Source: CAVZLD01 sp964522605 (lineage in GTDB: Bacteria; Planctomycetota; Planctomycetia; Pirellulales; Pirellulaceae). Taken from it: DNA of 8,294 nt. Position numbers and translations under genes: made by a program. The notes beneath the pieces are model-generated. The model was not told the DNA's origin and made no database searches. It saw only the letters and a list, made by a program, of their open reading frames with translations. The DNA lies in assembly GCA_964522605.1 (NCBI GenBank), contig CAZFWV010000306.1, positions 1 to 8,294 of the forward strand, written 5' to 3'. Shown piece by piece: positions 1-6,800 of this stretch. How positions within the stretch are numbered: position 1 is the stretch's first letter; every line of letters starts with the position of its first letter.

Positions 1-656
1 AAAGCACCTCGCACGTGGCCGAACATCTCGCTTTCCATTAGACTGGGAGCCAGCGCACTACAGTCCAGCGTTACAAATGGCCCCTTGCGCCGCACATCAA
101 GTTCATGAATCGTGCGAGCTAGATGCGTCTTGCCCGTTCCGGTTTCTCCCGTTAACAAGATCGTGACCGGCAGCGAAGCAACATGTCCGATCTGCTTGAT
201 CAAGACCTGCATCGATGGCGAAGCATACAGGAACCCGTCGATCACTCCGACGCTGGCCAAACTGCCACAAGGCTGCGAAGCTTTCTGTCGCGCACGCACG
301 GTCAACAGATCGAGCAGAAAACTCAGACGCCCGGCATCGGACATCGCATCCAGACAGTCGACGACTCCTTGCTGCAGCAACTGACCGCGAAGCTCGATCG
401 ATGGATCCTGCGTGAGGACCAAGAGCGGAATGTTCGCATGCTGTTGCTGAAACGAACTCGAGAACCGATGAATTGTCTCCGCATCGGCTGCAGTATGAGT
501 GTAGACGACGACGGCAAAGCCACCTAAATCGGAAGGTAACGGTACTTCACCCGGTAAGCGCAATAAATCGCATTGGGAAATCTGTCTGACGATCTTGTTG
601 AGTGCAACTTCAACCGATGAATCGTCTCCAACTAACAACACATGTGCTTTCGACAT
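1..656 (-). CDS. Sigma-54-dependent transcriptional activator (NtrC family) with degenerate receiver domain, 3' part outside window
   Basis: Reading leftward from the ATG at 654-656, the frame stays open to the window edge (218 complete codons). Residues 1-120 look like a response-regulator receiver: VLLVGDD at residues 6-12 has the acidic pair D11/D12. The strand that should end in the phospho-acceptor Asp reads FAVVVYTHTA (47-56) and has no Asp, and the usual Lys near residue 103 is also missing. A linker leads to the AAA+ domain: the SPSMQ segment (146-150), Walker A GETGTGKT (170-177, K176), and ESEMFGHVRGAF at the edge, which is the start of the GAFTGA loop that contacts sigma-54. Family members hydrolyse ATP to remodel the sigma-54 RNA polymerase closed complex and usually end in a DNA-binding HTH, which would lie outside. 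The frame opens after a stop at 717-719. GTG codons at 663-668 are possible alternative starts, but MSKAHVLLVGDD is a typical receiver start. It diverges from the ATPase gene at 1012. Confidence 0.9.
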   Translation of the reverse strand, partial: MSKAHVLLVGDDSSVEVALNKIVRQISQCDLLRLPGEVPLPSDLGGFAVVVYTHTAADAETIHRFSSSFQQQHANIPLLVLTQDPSIELRGQLLQQGVVDCLDAMSDAGRLSFLLDLLTVRARQKASQPCGSLASVGVIDGFLYASPSMQVLIKQIGHVASLPVTILLTGETGTGKTHLARTIHELDVRRKGPFVTLDCSALAPSLMESEMFGHVRGA

Positions 657-1011
657 GGTCTGCACCACTTTCTGTGGCAGGCCATTGTCAATCCGTTTCG
701 ACCTGTCGGGGCCCCCTCATTTTCAATGTCGATCCAAGTCTTCCCGTGTTGCCCGTTCCGGACAAACACGTAATCCCCCAGGCGTGCGAGCGACTTCGTA
801 GATCGCTCCGCAAAGATCGACACGAACAGAAAAACTCACGGTAGTCGTTATTCCATTTCGCCCGGAACCTGAAACATACGCTGACCCGAGCATTCATAAC
901 AAGAAGAAAAAACCTTACCCCTTTATGGGGGCACAACGAAATCCCCATCGATGGTGTTACTGTTTACAGATCGAAGAACATCCGCGCTAGTACTCAAGGT
1001 GAAGGCGAGAA
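657..1011. other. Divergent intergenic region, sigma-54 regulator / AAA+ ATPase
   Basis: This 355 bp gap separates the start codons of two divergent genes, so it should hold both promoters. I found no convincing -24/-12 sigma-54 site (TGGCAC-N5-TTGC) on either strand and no well-spaced -35/-10 pair. Small structures seen are a GGGGCCCC palindrome (708-715), a CCCC-TTTAT-GGGG dyad (918-931) and a CCATCGATGG palindrome (945-954). The last two lie 58-94 bp upstream of the ATPase start, where an operator could sit, but nothing ties them to a regulator. The only clear signal is the ribosome binding site AAGGTGAAGG at 996-1005 before the ATG at 1012. Confidence 0.6.
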
Positions 1012-2364
1012 ATGTGCGCCAAGCTTACGGAGCCAAGAAACATGAACCTGCAAGACGAATCTCGTCCCTCGGAAACCGTGATCATGATGGTTGACTTGGG
1101 CGACATTCAAGCACCCGCTGCGCCAAAGAATCTGGACGATCTGGATGTCGATCCGCAAGTCCTCACCAACCTGATGCTCAAACTTGCTTACACCACGAGC
1201 ACGTTGACCACGGAATGGGCTGCCGAACAGTTGGCATTGCCGTTGGGGATCGCGGCCGAGCTGCTGGAGAATTTGCGGGCTGACTTACTGGTTGAAGTCC
1301 TGGGCCGTTCGGGACCGCTCGGGTACCGATTCGCGATTTCCAAATTAGGTCGGGAGCGTGCCTCCCGGCTGATGGAGATTTCGGGATACGTCGGCCCAGC
1401 ACCGGTTGCCCTGGATACGTATACCCAGTTTCTGAACTGGCAATTCGAACACCTGCCGGTGGTCCGGCCGGAGCGGGTGGCGGAGGTGTTGTCGCGATTC
1501 GTGTTGGCACGCGAGACGGTTGAAGTCGTTGGGCTGGCCGCCCTATCACGTCGCAGTCTGTTTCTGCACGGGCCCGCAGGGAATGGGAAAACTTCAATCG
1601 GACATCTGATCCATGAGGCGGTGGAGGGCGACCTGTGGATCCCGTGGTGTATCGGAGTGGACGAGAACATCATCCAGGTTTACGACCCCCAAGCCCACGA
1701 GCTGTCCCAGGACCCCTCGGAGGCGACTCAACCTTCGGCGATCGCCTACGATCGGCGCTGGCTGCGGATTCGCCGACCGTTCATCGTGGTGGGTGGCGAG
1801 TTGACGATTGACGCGCTCGATCTGGTTTACGTCCCCTCGGTGGGATACTACGAAGCGCCCATGCACTTCAAAGCCAACGGCGGAACCTTTTTGCTGGATG
1901 ACTTTGGATGTCAGCGAGTCGAACCGGTCCAGTTGCTCAACCGCTGGGTCGTGCCGCTGGAAAAACAGATCGACTACTTGACGCTCCGCACCGGTCAACA
2001 GATTCAGGTACCCTTTCGGCAGATGCTGGTCGTCTCGACCAACCTCGATCCCGACCGCGTGATGACACCGGCATTTCTGCGACGCATTGGTTACCGCATT
2101 CATGTCAAGGATCCAACACCGGATGACTATGCCGAAATCTTCCGCCGCTTCGCCCAAGAAAGTCAATTGACGGTCTCTCAAGACGCCCTTGACCATCTCG
2201 AATGGCGCTATGAGCAGGAAGGACGCTCCATGCGCGGTTGTGAACCGCGCGACCTGATCTTGCGGGCCAAAGACATCTGTCGCTACCACCAAAAGCCGAC
2301 CGAGTTGACCAAAGAAGTCTTGGATCTGGCGTGGCGAGGGTATTTTGGAAATGCGAAGGAGTAG
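1012..2364 (+). CDS. AAA+ ATPase with N-terminal winged-helix-like region, Flp-pilus-associated chaperone-type family
   Basis: A 450-residue cytoplasmic protein. Residues about 40-125 form a helical, winged-helix-like region with the YRF-(I/T)-(S/T)-x-LG-R pattern seen at this place in the family. The AAA+ core follows: Walker A GPAGNGKT (187-194), Walker B FLLDDFG (293-299, D296/D297, with Asp where Glu is commoner), sensor 1 STN (342-344), arginine-finger candidates R357/R358 in AFLRRIGYRI, and a sensor-2 like CEPRDLI (410-416). The order and phrases such as VVGGELT, LLNRW-VPLE and DYLTLRTGQ match a bacterial family usually annotated as a predicted ATPase with chaperone activity associated with Flp pilus assembly. 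Length is normal for it. The substrate is unknown, so a pilus role is inferred from family association only. The start at 1012 has a good ribosome binding site (AAGGTGAAGG, 996-1005); the Met at 1042 lacks one. It diverges from a sigma-54 regulator and converges on the acetyltransferase. Confidence 0.9.
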   Translation: MCAKLTEPRNMNLQDESRPSETVIMMVDLGDIQAPAAPKNLDDLDVDPQVLTNLMLKLAYTTSTLTTEWAAEQLALPLGIAAELLENLRADLLVEVLGRSGPLGYRFAISKLGRERASRLMEISGYVGPAPVALDTYTQFLNWQFEHLPVVRPERVAEVLSRFVLARETVEVVGLAALSRRSLFLHGPAGNGKTSIGHLIHEAVEGDLWIPWCIGVDENIIQVYDPQAHELSQDPSEATQPSAIAYDRRWLRIRRPFIVVGGELTIDALDLVYVPSVGYYEAPMHFKANGGTFLLDDFGCQRVEPVQLLNRWVVPLEKQIDYLTLRTGQQIQVPFRQMLVVSTNLDPDRVMTPAFLRRIGYRIHVKDPTPDDYAEIFRRFAQESQLTVSQDALDHLEWRYEQEGRSMRGCEPRDLILRAKDICRYHQKPTELTKEVLDLAWRGYFGNAKE

Positions 2365-2404
2365 CCCGCAGAATTTTGGAGAGGAAATCGAGGGCGCCGG
2401 AGGG

Positions 2405-2440
2405 ATTGGCCGCGGAAAGACGCGGAAGATTCGCGGAAGG
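2405..2440 (+). repeat. Phased CGCGGAA array, copy A
   Basis: Three CGCGGAA cores start at 2411, 2421 and 2432, so the spacing is 10 and 11 bp, close to one helical turn. The array begins with ATTGGCCGCGGAA (2405-2417), which recurs exactly at 7968-7980. CGCGGAAAGACGCGGA (2411-2426) recurs exactly at 7984-7999. It lies 41 bp past the ATPase stop codon. Such arrays between genes are familiar in planctomycete genomes; the function is unknown. Confidence 0.75.
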
Positions 2441-2490
2441 GTAACTGGTGGCAGAGCAAAGAAATGCCCCAGTGGACAGACGATTCGCCT

Positions 2491-2516
2491 CGGGTTGTTC
2501 GTCGCCAAGCAACCCG
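2491..2516. repeat. Small hairpin downstream of the ATPase gene
   Basis: CGGGTTG (2491-2497) and CAACCCG (2510-2516) are perfect inverted repeats. A T-G wobble and a T-A pair can extend the stem inward to 9 bp, leaving an 8-base loop. No T-run follows on either strand, so it is not a classical intrinsic terminator. It may still help stop or stabilise the ATPase transcript, or be chance. Confidence 0.35.
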
Positions 2517-2552
2517 CAGCAGGTTCTGGAATGCGCTGAAGTCACTCCGTGG

Positions 2553-2630
2553 AACCACGGATGCGACGGATCATACGGATCCACACGGTTCGTTCCGTGC
2601 TGATCCGTAACATCCGTTTGATCCGTGGTT
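2553..2630. repeat. 78 bp imperfect inverted repeat built of ACGGAT units
   Basis: Two 36-base arms (2553-2588 and 2595-2630) flank a 6-base TTCGTT loop, and 29 of 36 positions pair. The left arm has ACGGAT at 2557, 2566 and 2575 and ACGG at 2585. The right arm has ATCCGT at 2603, 2612 and 2621 and CCGT at 2595. The spacing is 9, 9 and 10 bp on both arms. All seven mismatches fall in the spacers between the units, so the units are kept while the spacers drift. It sits between the 3' ends of the ATPase and acetyltransferase genes and could act as a two-way terminator or 3' end stabiliser. This role is inferred, since the T-rich tails are short. Confidence 0.8.
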
Positions 2631-2678
2631 TCTCTCTTCGCCTTCGTTCGCCCCTTTCTCACCTCCCGACGAGGCGGT

Positions 2679-3125
2679 TCAGCAGGTCAACCATTCGACG
2701 ACGACTCCATCGTCGGGATGATCGACGGTCCCCATCTGTTGAAACCCAAGCTTCTCCAATACTCGATGCGAGGCACTGCGTTCGGGCAGAGTCTGGGCGA
2801 CGACGCGAATCCCGGGTTTGGTCATGGCGGCGATTTTCAGGAGTTTCGCCGCCATCGCCGTCGCCACTCCCCGGCCCTCACAACCAGGAAACGTGAAATA
2901 GGCGATTTCGACGCGCCCGGATCGCGGCGGAGCCTTAAATCCGCAGGCTCCGACCACGACGGACGATTCCACGGCCAGGTAACCGATCCAAGGTTCTTGG
3001 AAGCCAACCGTATCGTACAGGTTGGTGGTCGCCCGCAGCACGTCCCGCGTGACCTCGGGCAAAAACCCGTCGAATCCTCGTAGATGTCCATTCCGTTCGA
3101 TCGGAATCAATTCCAAACCCGCCAT
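2679..3125 (-). CDS. GNAT-family N-acetyltransferase
   Basis: A 148-residue single-domain cytoplasmic protein of usual length for a GNAT acetyltransferase, which moves the acetyl group of acetyl-CoA to an amine. The fold signature is visible: a beta strand with AVESSVVVGACGF (51-63); motif A, VEIAYFTFPGCEGRGVATAM (72-91), with the acetyl-CoA pyrophosphate loop EGRGVA (83-88, pattern R/Q-x-x-G-x-G/A) followed by its helix; strand IRVVAQTLPE (106-115); and motif B, SHRVLEKLGFQQMG (119-132), the usual N-R-V-L-E-K-x-G-F type ending. Glu73 before the loop is a candidate general base. The acceptor cannot be told; the motif B style resembles the RimJ/RimL-like group. On the minus strand GAGGGAAT stands about 7 bases before the ATG at 3123-3125, supporting this start. 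It is transcribed alone, divergent from the zinc-ribbon gene. Confidence 0.88.
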   Translation of the reverse strand: MAGLELIPIERNGHLRGFDGFLPEVTRDVLRATTNLYDTVGFQEPWIGYLAVESSVVVGACGFKAPPRSGRVEIAYFTFPGCEGRGVATAMAAKLLKIAAMTKPGIRVVAQTLPERSASHRVLEKLGFQQMGTVDHPDDGVVVEWLTC

Positions 3126-3146
3126 CCCCGATTCCCTCAGCAGCGC

Positions 3147-3175
3147 TTGTCAAATTCTCATTCCACGACGACAAT
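3147..3175 (+). promoter_or_regulatory. Possible sigma-70-type promoter for the zinc-ribbon gene
   Basis: TTGTCA (3147-3152, 5 of 6 to the consensus -35) and GACAAT (3170-3175, 4 of 6 to the -10) are separated by 17 bp on the plus strand, in the divergent gap 3126-3356. The outer parts TTGTC and GACAA are also an inverted repeat. The match would place the transcript start about 170 bp before the ATG at 3357. Planctomycete promoters are poorly defined, so this is a weak call. Confidence 0.2.
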
Positions 3176-3356
3176 GTACCCGCTCAGCCCAGGCCGAATC
3201 TACCTGGGCGGCGGTCGTTTCGGACCAATCTCGGTAACTCATTTCGTTTTTCCGCCAGCCGGCAGGATCAACAACTCGCGTTCGAGTCACCCCGCGCATG
3301 GATTGTCATCCCTCGGCGCAGTGGGCAGTCGAAGTCGATTCAAGAAGAAGGTTCGC

Positions 3357-3644
3357 ATGCAATCGGGACAGGTCGAGAATCGGAACGTCGAGGGGCTGGC
3401 GGGTGCCAAAGTTCGACAGCCCTCACCGGCAAGATCCTGCGGCGAAGTCGACCTCGGGCCGGCCGAGACGGCGTGGTGGGAAGTTCCCCTGCCCTGCTGC
3501 TTTGATTGTCGCGGGCGGCTCGAATGGTGCGAAGCCGATGCGCTGCCTGGAACACGACGCTGCGTCAACTGCGGTGCTGTCTTCAACGTCGTTTCCACCT
3601 CGGATGGGCGTGTCCGGTTGCGCCGCGAGCAGCTCTATCAGTAG
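3357..3644 (+). CDS. Small zinc-ribbon protein, function unknown
   Basis: A 95-residue protein with a clear metal-binding half. CFDC (48-51) and CVNC (69-72) are two knuckles with 17 residues between them, the layout of a zinc ribbon, and the second knuckle continues CVNCGAVF as in many rubredoxin-like ribbons. C28, C47 and C58 are extra cysteines. The N-terminal 40 residues have low complexity and no motif. The C-terminus is basic (RVRLRREQLYQ). No signal peptide or membrane segment is visible, so it is probably cytoplasmic and may bind nucleic acid or protein; that is inference. The frame is open further upstream (to 3084), but that part overlaps the acetyltransferase gene in antisense. The ATG at 3357 has AGAAGG shortly before it and is preferred. 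It converges on the protease gene. Confidence 0.65.
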   Translation: MQSGQVENRNVEGLAGAKVRQPSPARSCGEVDLGPAETAWWEVPLPCCFDCRGRLEWCEADALPGTRRCVNCGAVFNVVSTSDGRVRLRREQLYQ

Positions 3645-3650
3645 ATGCGG

Positions 3651-3670
3651 TCGCGGTGGGTCGCGGTGGT
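3651..3670 (+). repeat. Two tandem 10 bp units (TCGCGGTGGK)
   Basis: TCGCGGTGGG (3651-3660) is followed directly by TCGCGGTGGT (3661-3670), just after the zinc-ribbon stop codon. The unit length equals the spacing of the CGCGGA cores starting at 3685, so it is probably a diverged part of the same array. Confidence 0.5.
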
Positions 3671-3682
3671 CAATCAGAGGCC

Positions 3683-3790
3683 GCCGCGGATCAGCGCGGA
3701 AAGTCGCGGAGAAGACTGCAGGGCGACCGGCCAACCACCGTATCGCGCAACATGCTTTCTCTTCTGCGCAAATCCGCGTTCTTCCGCGGC
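3683..3790. repeat. Inverted pair of phased CGCGGA arrays between convergent genes
   Basis: The left arm (3683-3715) has CGCGGA at exactly 10 bp spacing (3685, 3695, 3705). The right arm (3760-3790) has the complement: TCCGCG at 3783 and 3773 and the variant TCTGCG at 3763, again 10 bp apart. The arms pair through GCCGCGGA/TCCGCGGC, CGCGGA/TCCGCG and GAAGA/TCTTC, with mismatched 4-base spacers, a 2-base bulge and a 44-base loop. The structure fills the gap between the zinc-ribbon stop (3644) and the protease stop (3805). It could be a terminator for both, a nucleoid-protein site, or a selfish REP-like element; the sequence does not decide. Confidence 0.7.
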
Positions 3791-3804
3791 TCTCTCAAAC
3801 ACGC

Positions 3805-6800
3805 TTACCCCAATCCATCTAGCTCACTTTCCTCCATGATCTGATCCACGGCGGAAGCGAGCAGACTGTTCGCCTGCGCTCCATTGTCCAACGCGATCAC
3901 CTCCAGGCCATTGATCATCACCCAGGGATCGCTGCCGCCAAGGTCCTGCAGCTTGAGGGACAATTGCCCGTCGGTGACGTCCACTCGATAGGTTCGCGAA
4001 ACTGCTTCACCCACCGCAGTCGTGACCGAATCAAAGAGCGTATCCTCCAGGAAAACGCCCATCTGATCATGAGCCATCCCCATGTCACCGAGGGTCACGA
4101 CGACATCGTATTGACCATTGGCGACATCGAGTCCGAAAGTCGCATTCCGGGTGTAATTGAAGTCGCGCGTCAGCGGATCCGTTCCACGAGCGATTTCATA
4201 AACGTATCCGACGACCCACCCATAACCACGGTCGGCTGCGTACCGCATCGCACGTGTCACCCCGGTAAATCCCTCGGCGACGGCTGAGCTGGCGGGGCCG
4301 AAGTCCAATCGCGCGACGTATTCGGGCCCAGCCTCCAGCGTGAACTGCGTTGAGTACTCATCGTCGGGCACTTCACCGCCAACACCGTCCTGGTCTTGAT
4401 CCAGCAGGTTACCTGCGGCATCGGCAATGTCGGGAGCGATTTCGATCTGAAAGACGCCACCGGTATTGATTGGTGCAAAGCGCACCTCGAACTGGTTTCC
4501 ATCCAGCCGAATCAGTTCCGTCGGTGTGATGGTCCCCGTCGGCCCATCCAGACGAGTGATGTCGTCAAGCGTGAACGTGGCCTCGTCGATTGTTTCATTG
4601 AAGTTGACGACGATGTGGTCGATCGGCCCGACCGCTGTGCCCTCGGGCTCAATCGACGCCACGCGCGGTCCGGTCAGGTCGGGCCCGACAAAAACCACGT
4701 CCAGGCCGTTGATCATCACCCACGGATCGCTGCCGCCCAGATCCTTCAACCGGAGCGTCAGTTGGCCGTCGCCAATTCCAACGCGATAGGCGGTCGCTCG
4801 TGCTTCGCCAGCGGCCGTCGTAACCGAATCGTACAGCGCACCTTCCAGGTAAACACCCATTTCGTCATGTGGCATACCCATGTCACCCAAAGTGACGATC
4901 ACTTCGTATTCACCATTGGGCAGATCAACGGCGAAGGTTGCATCGCGTGTGTAGTTGAAGTCGCGCGTCAGCGGATCCGTGCCACGAGCGATTTCATAGA
5001 CGTAGCCAACAACCCAGCCGTACCCTGGATCGGCTGCATAACGATCATAACGCGTGATGCCCGTATAGCCTTCGGCGATGGCCGAGCTGGCCGGACCAAA
5101 GTCGAAGCGAGCGACATACTCGGGGCCAGCTTCCAGCGCAAAGGTGGCCGTAAACGAGTCGTCTGGCATCTCGCCGCCGATACCGTTTCCGTTCTGATCT
5201 AACAGGTTCCCCGCCACGTCAGTAATCGCGGAACCGATCGCTACGTGATAATCGCCCGCTTCGTTTTGCTGGTCGAAGAGAACTTCGTAACGTCCGCCTT
5301 CCAGCCGATTGACTGACGTCGGTGTGATCAATCCCGAGGGTCCCTCCAGCCGTGTGATGTCGTCGACTGAGAAGCTGTTTTCATCAATCGATTCGCTGAA
5401 GTTCACAACGACCCGATCGATCGGGCCAACCATCGTTCCTTCCGGTTCGACGGACACGATCCGGGGGCCGGTCTGATCCGGGCCGGCAAAGACAATGTCC
5501 AATCCGTTCACCATCACCCACGTGTCACTGCCACCCAGATCCTTCAGACGCACATTGAGTTGTCCGTCCGAAACGCTGACACGATGGACGGGCGAAAGAA
5601 ATTCATCCGCGGCAGTCGTGACCGAATCGACCAGGACCCCCTCAAGAAAGATCCCCATTTCATCGTGTGGCGCGCCGCTTTCGCCGAGCGTCACAATGAC
5701 GTCGTATTCGGCGTTGGGTAGATCCACGGCAAAAGTCGCATCGTGTGTGTACTGGAAGTCACGAGTCAGATCTTCCCCGCCGCGACTCAGTTCGTAGACT
5801 GTTCCCTCGGACCAACCGTAGCCTACCGCGGGATCGTAGCGGTCATAGCGCGTGACTCCGGTGTAGTTGGCGGCAACCGGGGAATCGGCCGGGCCAAAAT
5901 CGAAACGAGCCACCGTGTCCGCCAATTGAAATTGTCCGACAAAGACGTCGTCCGGCTCTTCACCACCGACACCGTCACCGTCCTGATCCATGATATTGCC
6001 CAAGCGGTCGCGCACTCCGGGCAGAATCGTCAGTTCGTAATGCCCCGGAACGGTCTGCAGCGGGAACGTCAACAGATACTGTCGATTGACCGTGCCGGCG
6101 ACCGGCTCCAAACTGATCGGCTGAATGTCGCCCTCGGGTCCCGTGAGTCGCTGGATCTGCTGCAGGGAGAAGCTTGTCGGATCGGTCGGTTCGTTGAAGT
6201 CAATCCGCAATCGATCGAGTGGATCAAGAGTCAGTCCGGTGGGCTTGATCGCCGCAACCTTGGGTCCGGTTTCGTCGGGGATCAACGCATCCACCAAGTT
6301 CAGTCGCCCGCCCGTCACCGTCACTCCCTGCAGTGCCGGAACAGGTTCGGCCGCAGAAAGGACTCGGTTGATGACCTGCTGGTACGTCTGGCTCGGATCG
6401 AAATCCCAAACCAGACTCAACGCTCCCGTCACGTGCGGAGCCGCCATGGAAGTACCGTCCTGGAGAGTATACGTGTTGTTGCGCGTCGTGCTCAGAATCG
6501 AAACACCGGGCGCGGCCAGATCAACACTCGAAGCACCATAATTCGAGAAGATCGCGAGGTTGTCATTGCGATCGGTCGCCGCGACGGCAACGACATTATC
6601 GAGCTCCAGACTTGCGGGATAGAACGGCTCTGCGTCATTATCCAAGCCCATTCCGATCCAATTCCCGTTGCCCGCGGCGGCGACGAAGATGTGCCCCGCG
6701 TTGCCCGCGTCCTCGACAGCATCAAAAAGCGCCTGCGAATAGGGATCGCCGCCCCAGCTGTTGTTGGAAATTTGTGCGCCATTGGCCACCGCGTAATTGA

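Larger units (their letters stand above)
2365..2678. other. Convergent intergenic gap, ATPase / GNAT
   Basis: This 314 bp region lies between two stop codons and holds no gene I can support. It carries the CGCGGAA array (2405-2440), a small hairpin (2491-2516) and the large ACGGAT hairpin (2553-2630). The short open frames across it have no recognisable motifs and run through the repeats. Confidence 0.6.

Noticed and set aside
112..527. Two plus-strand open frames of 90 and 114 codons at the left edge.
   Set aside because: They are shadows of the sigma-54 activator read on the minus strand, where GETGTGKT and the GAFTGA region are clear.
674..691. TGGCAGGCCATTGTCA as a sigma-54 -24/-12 promoter.
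   Set aside because: The spacing between the GG and the would-be GC is wrong and the -12 GC is absent. No other site in the gap fits on either strand.
908..931. CCCC-TTTAT-GGGG dyad with a T-run on the minus strand, as an intrinsic terminator.
   Set aside because: The stem is only 4 bp, the T-run is separated from it by 6 bases, and it lies upstream of both divergent genes, where no transcript needs to end.
1594..2508. A 304-codon open frame on the minus strand opposite the ATPase gene.
   Set aside because: It is in the same mirrored codon register. The sense strand has Walker A, Walker B and sensor motifs, and the antisense translation resembles nothing.
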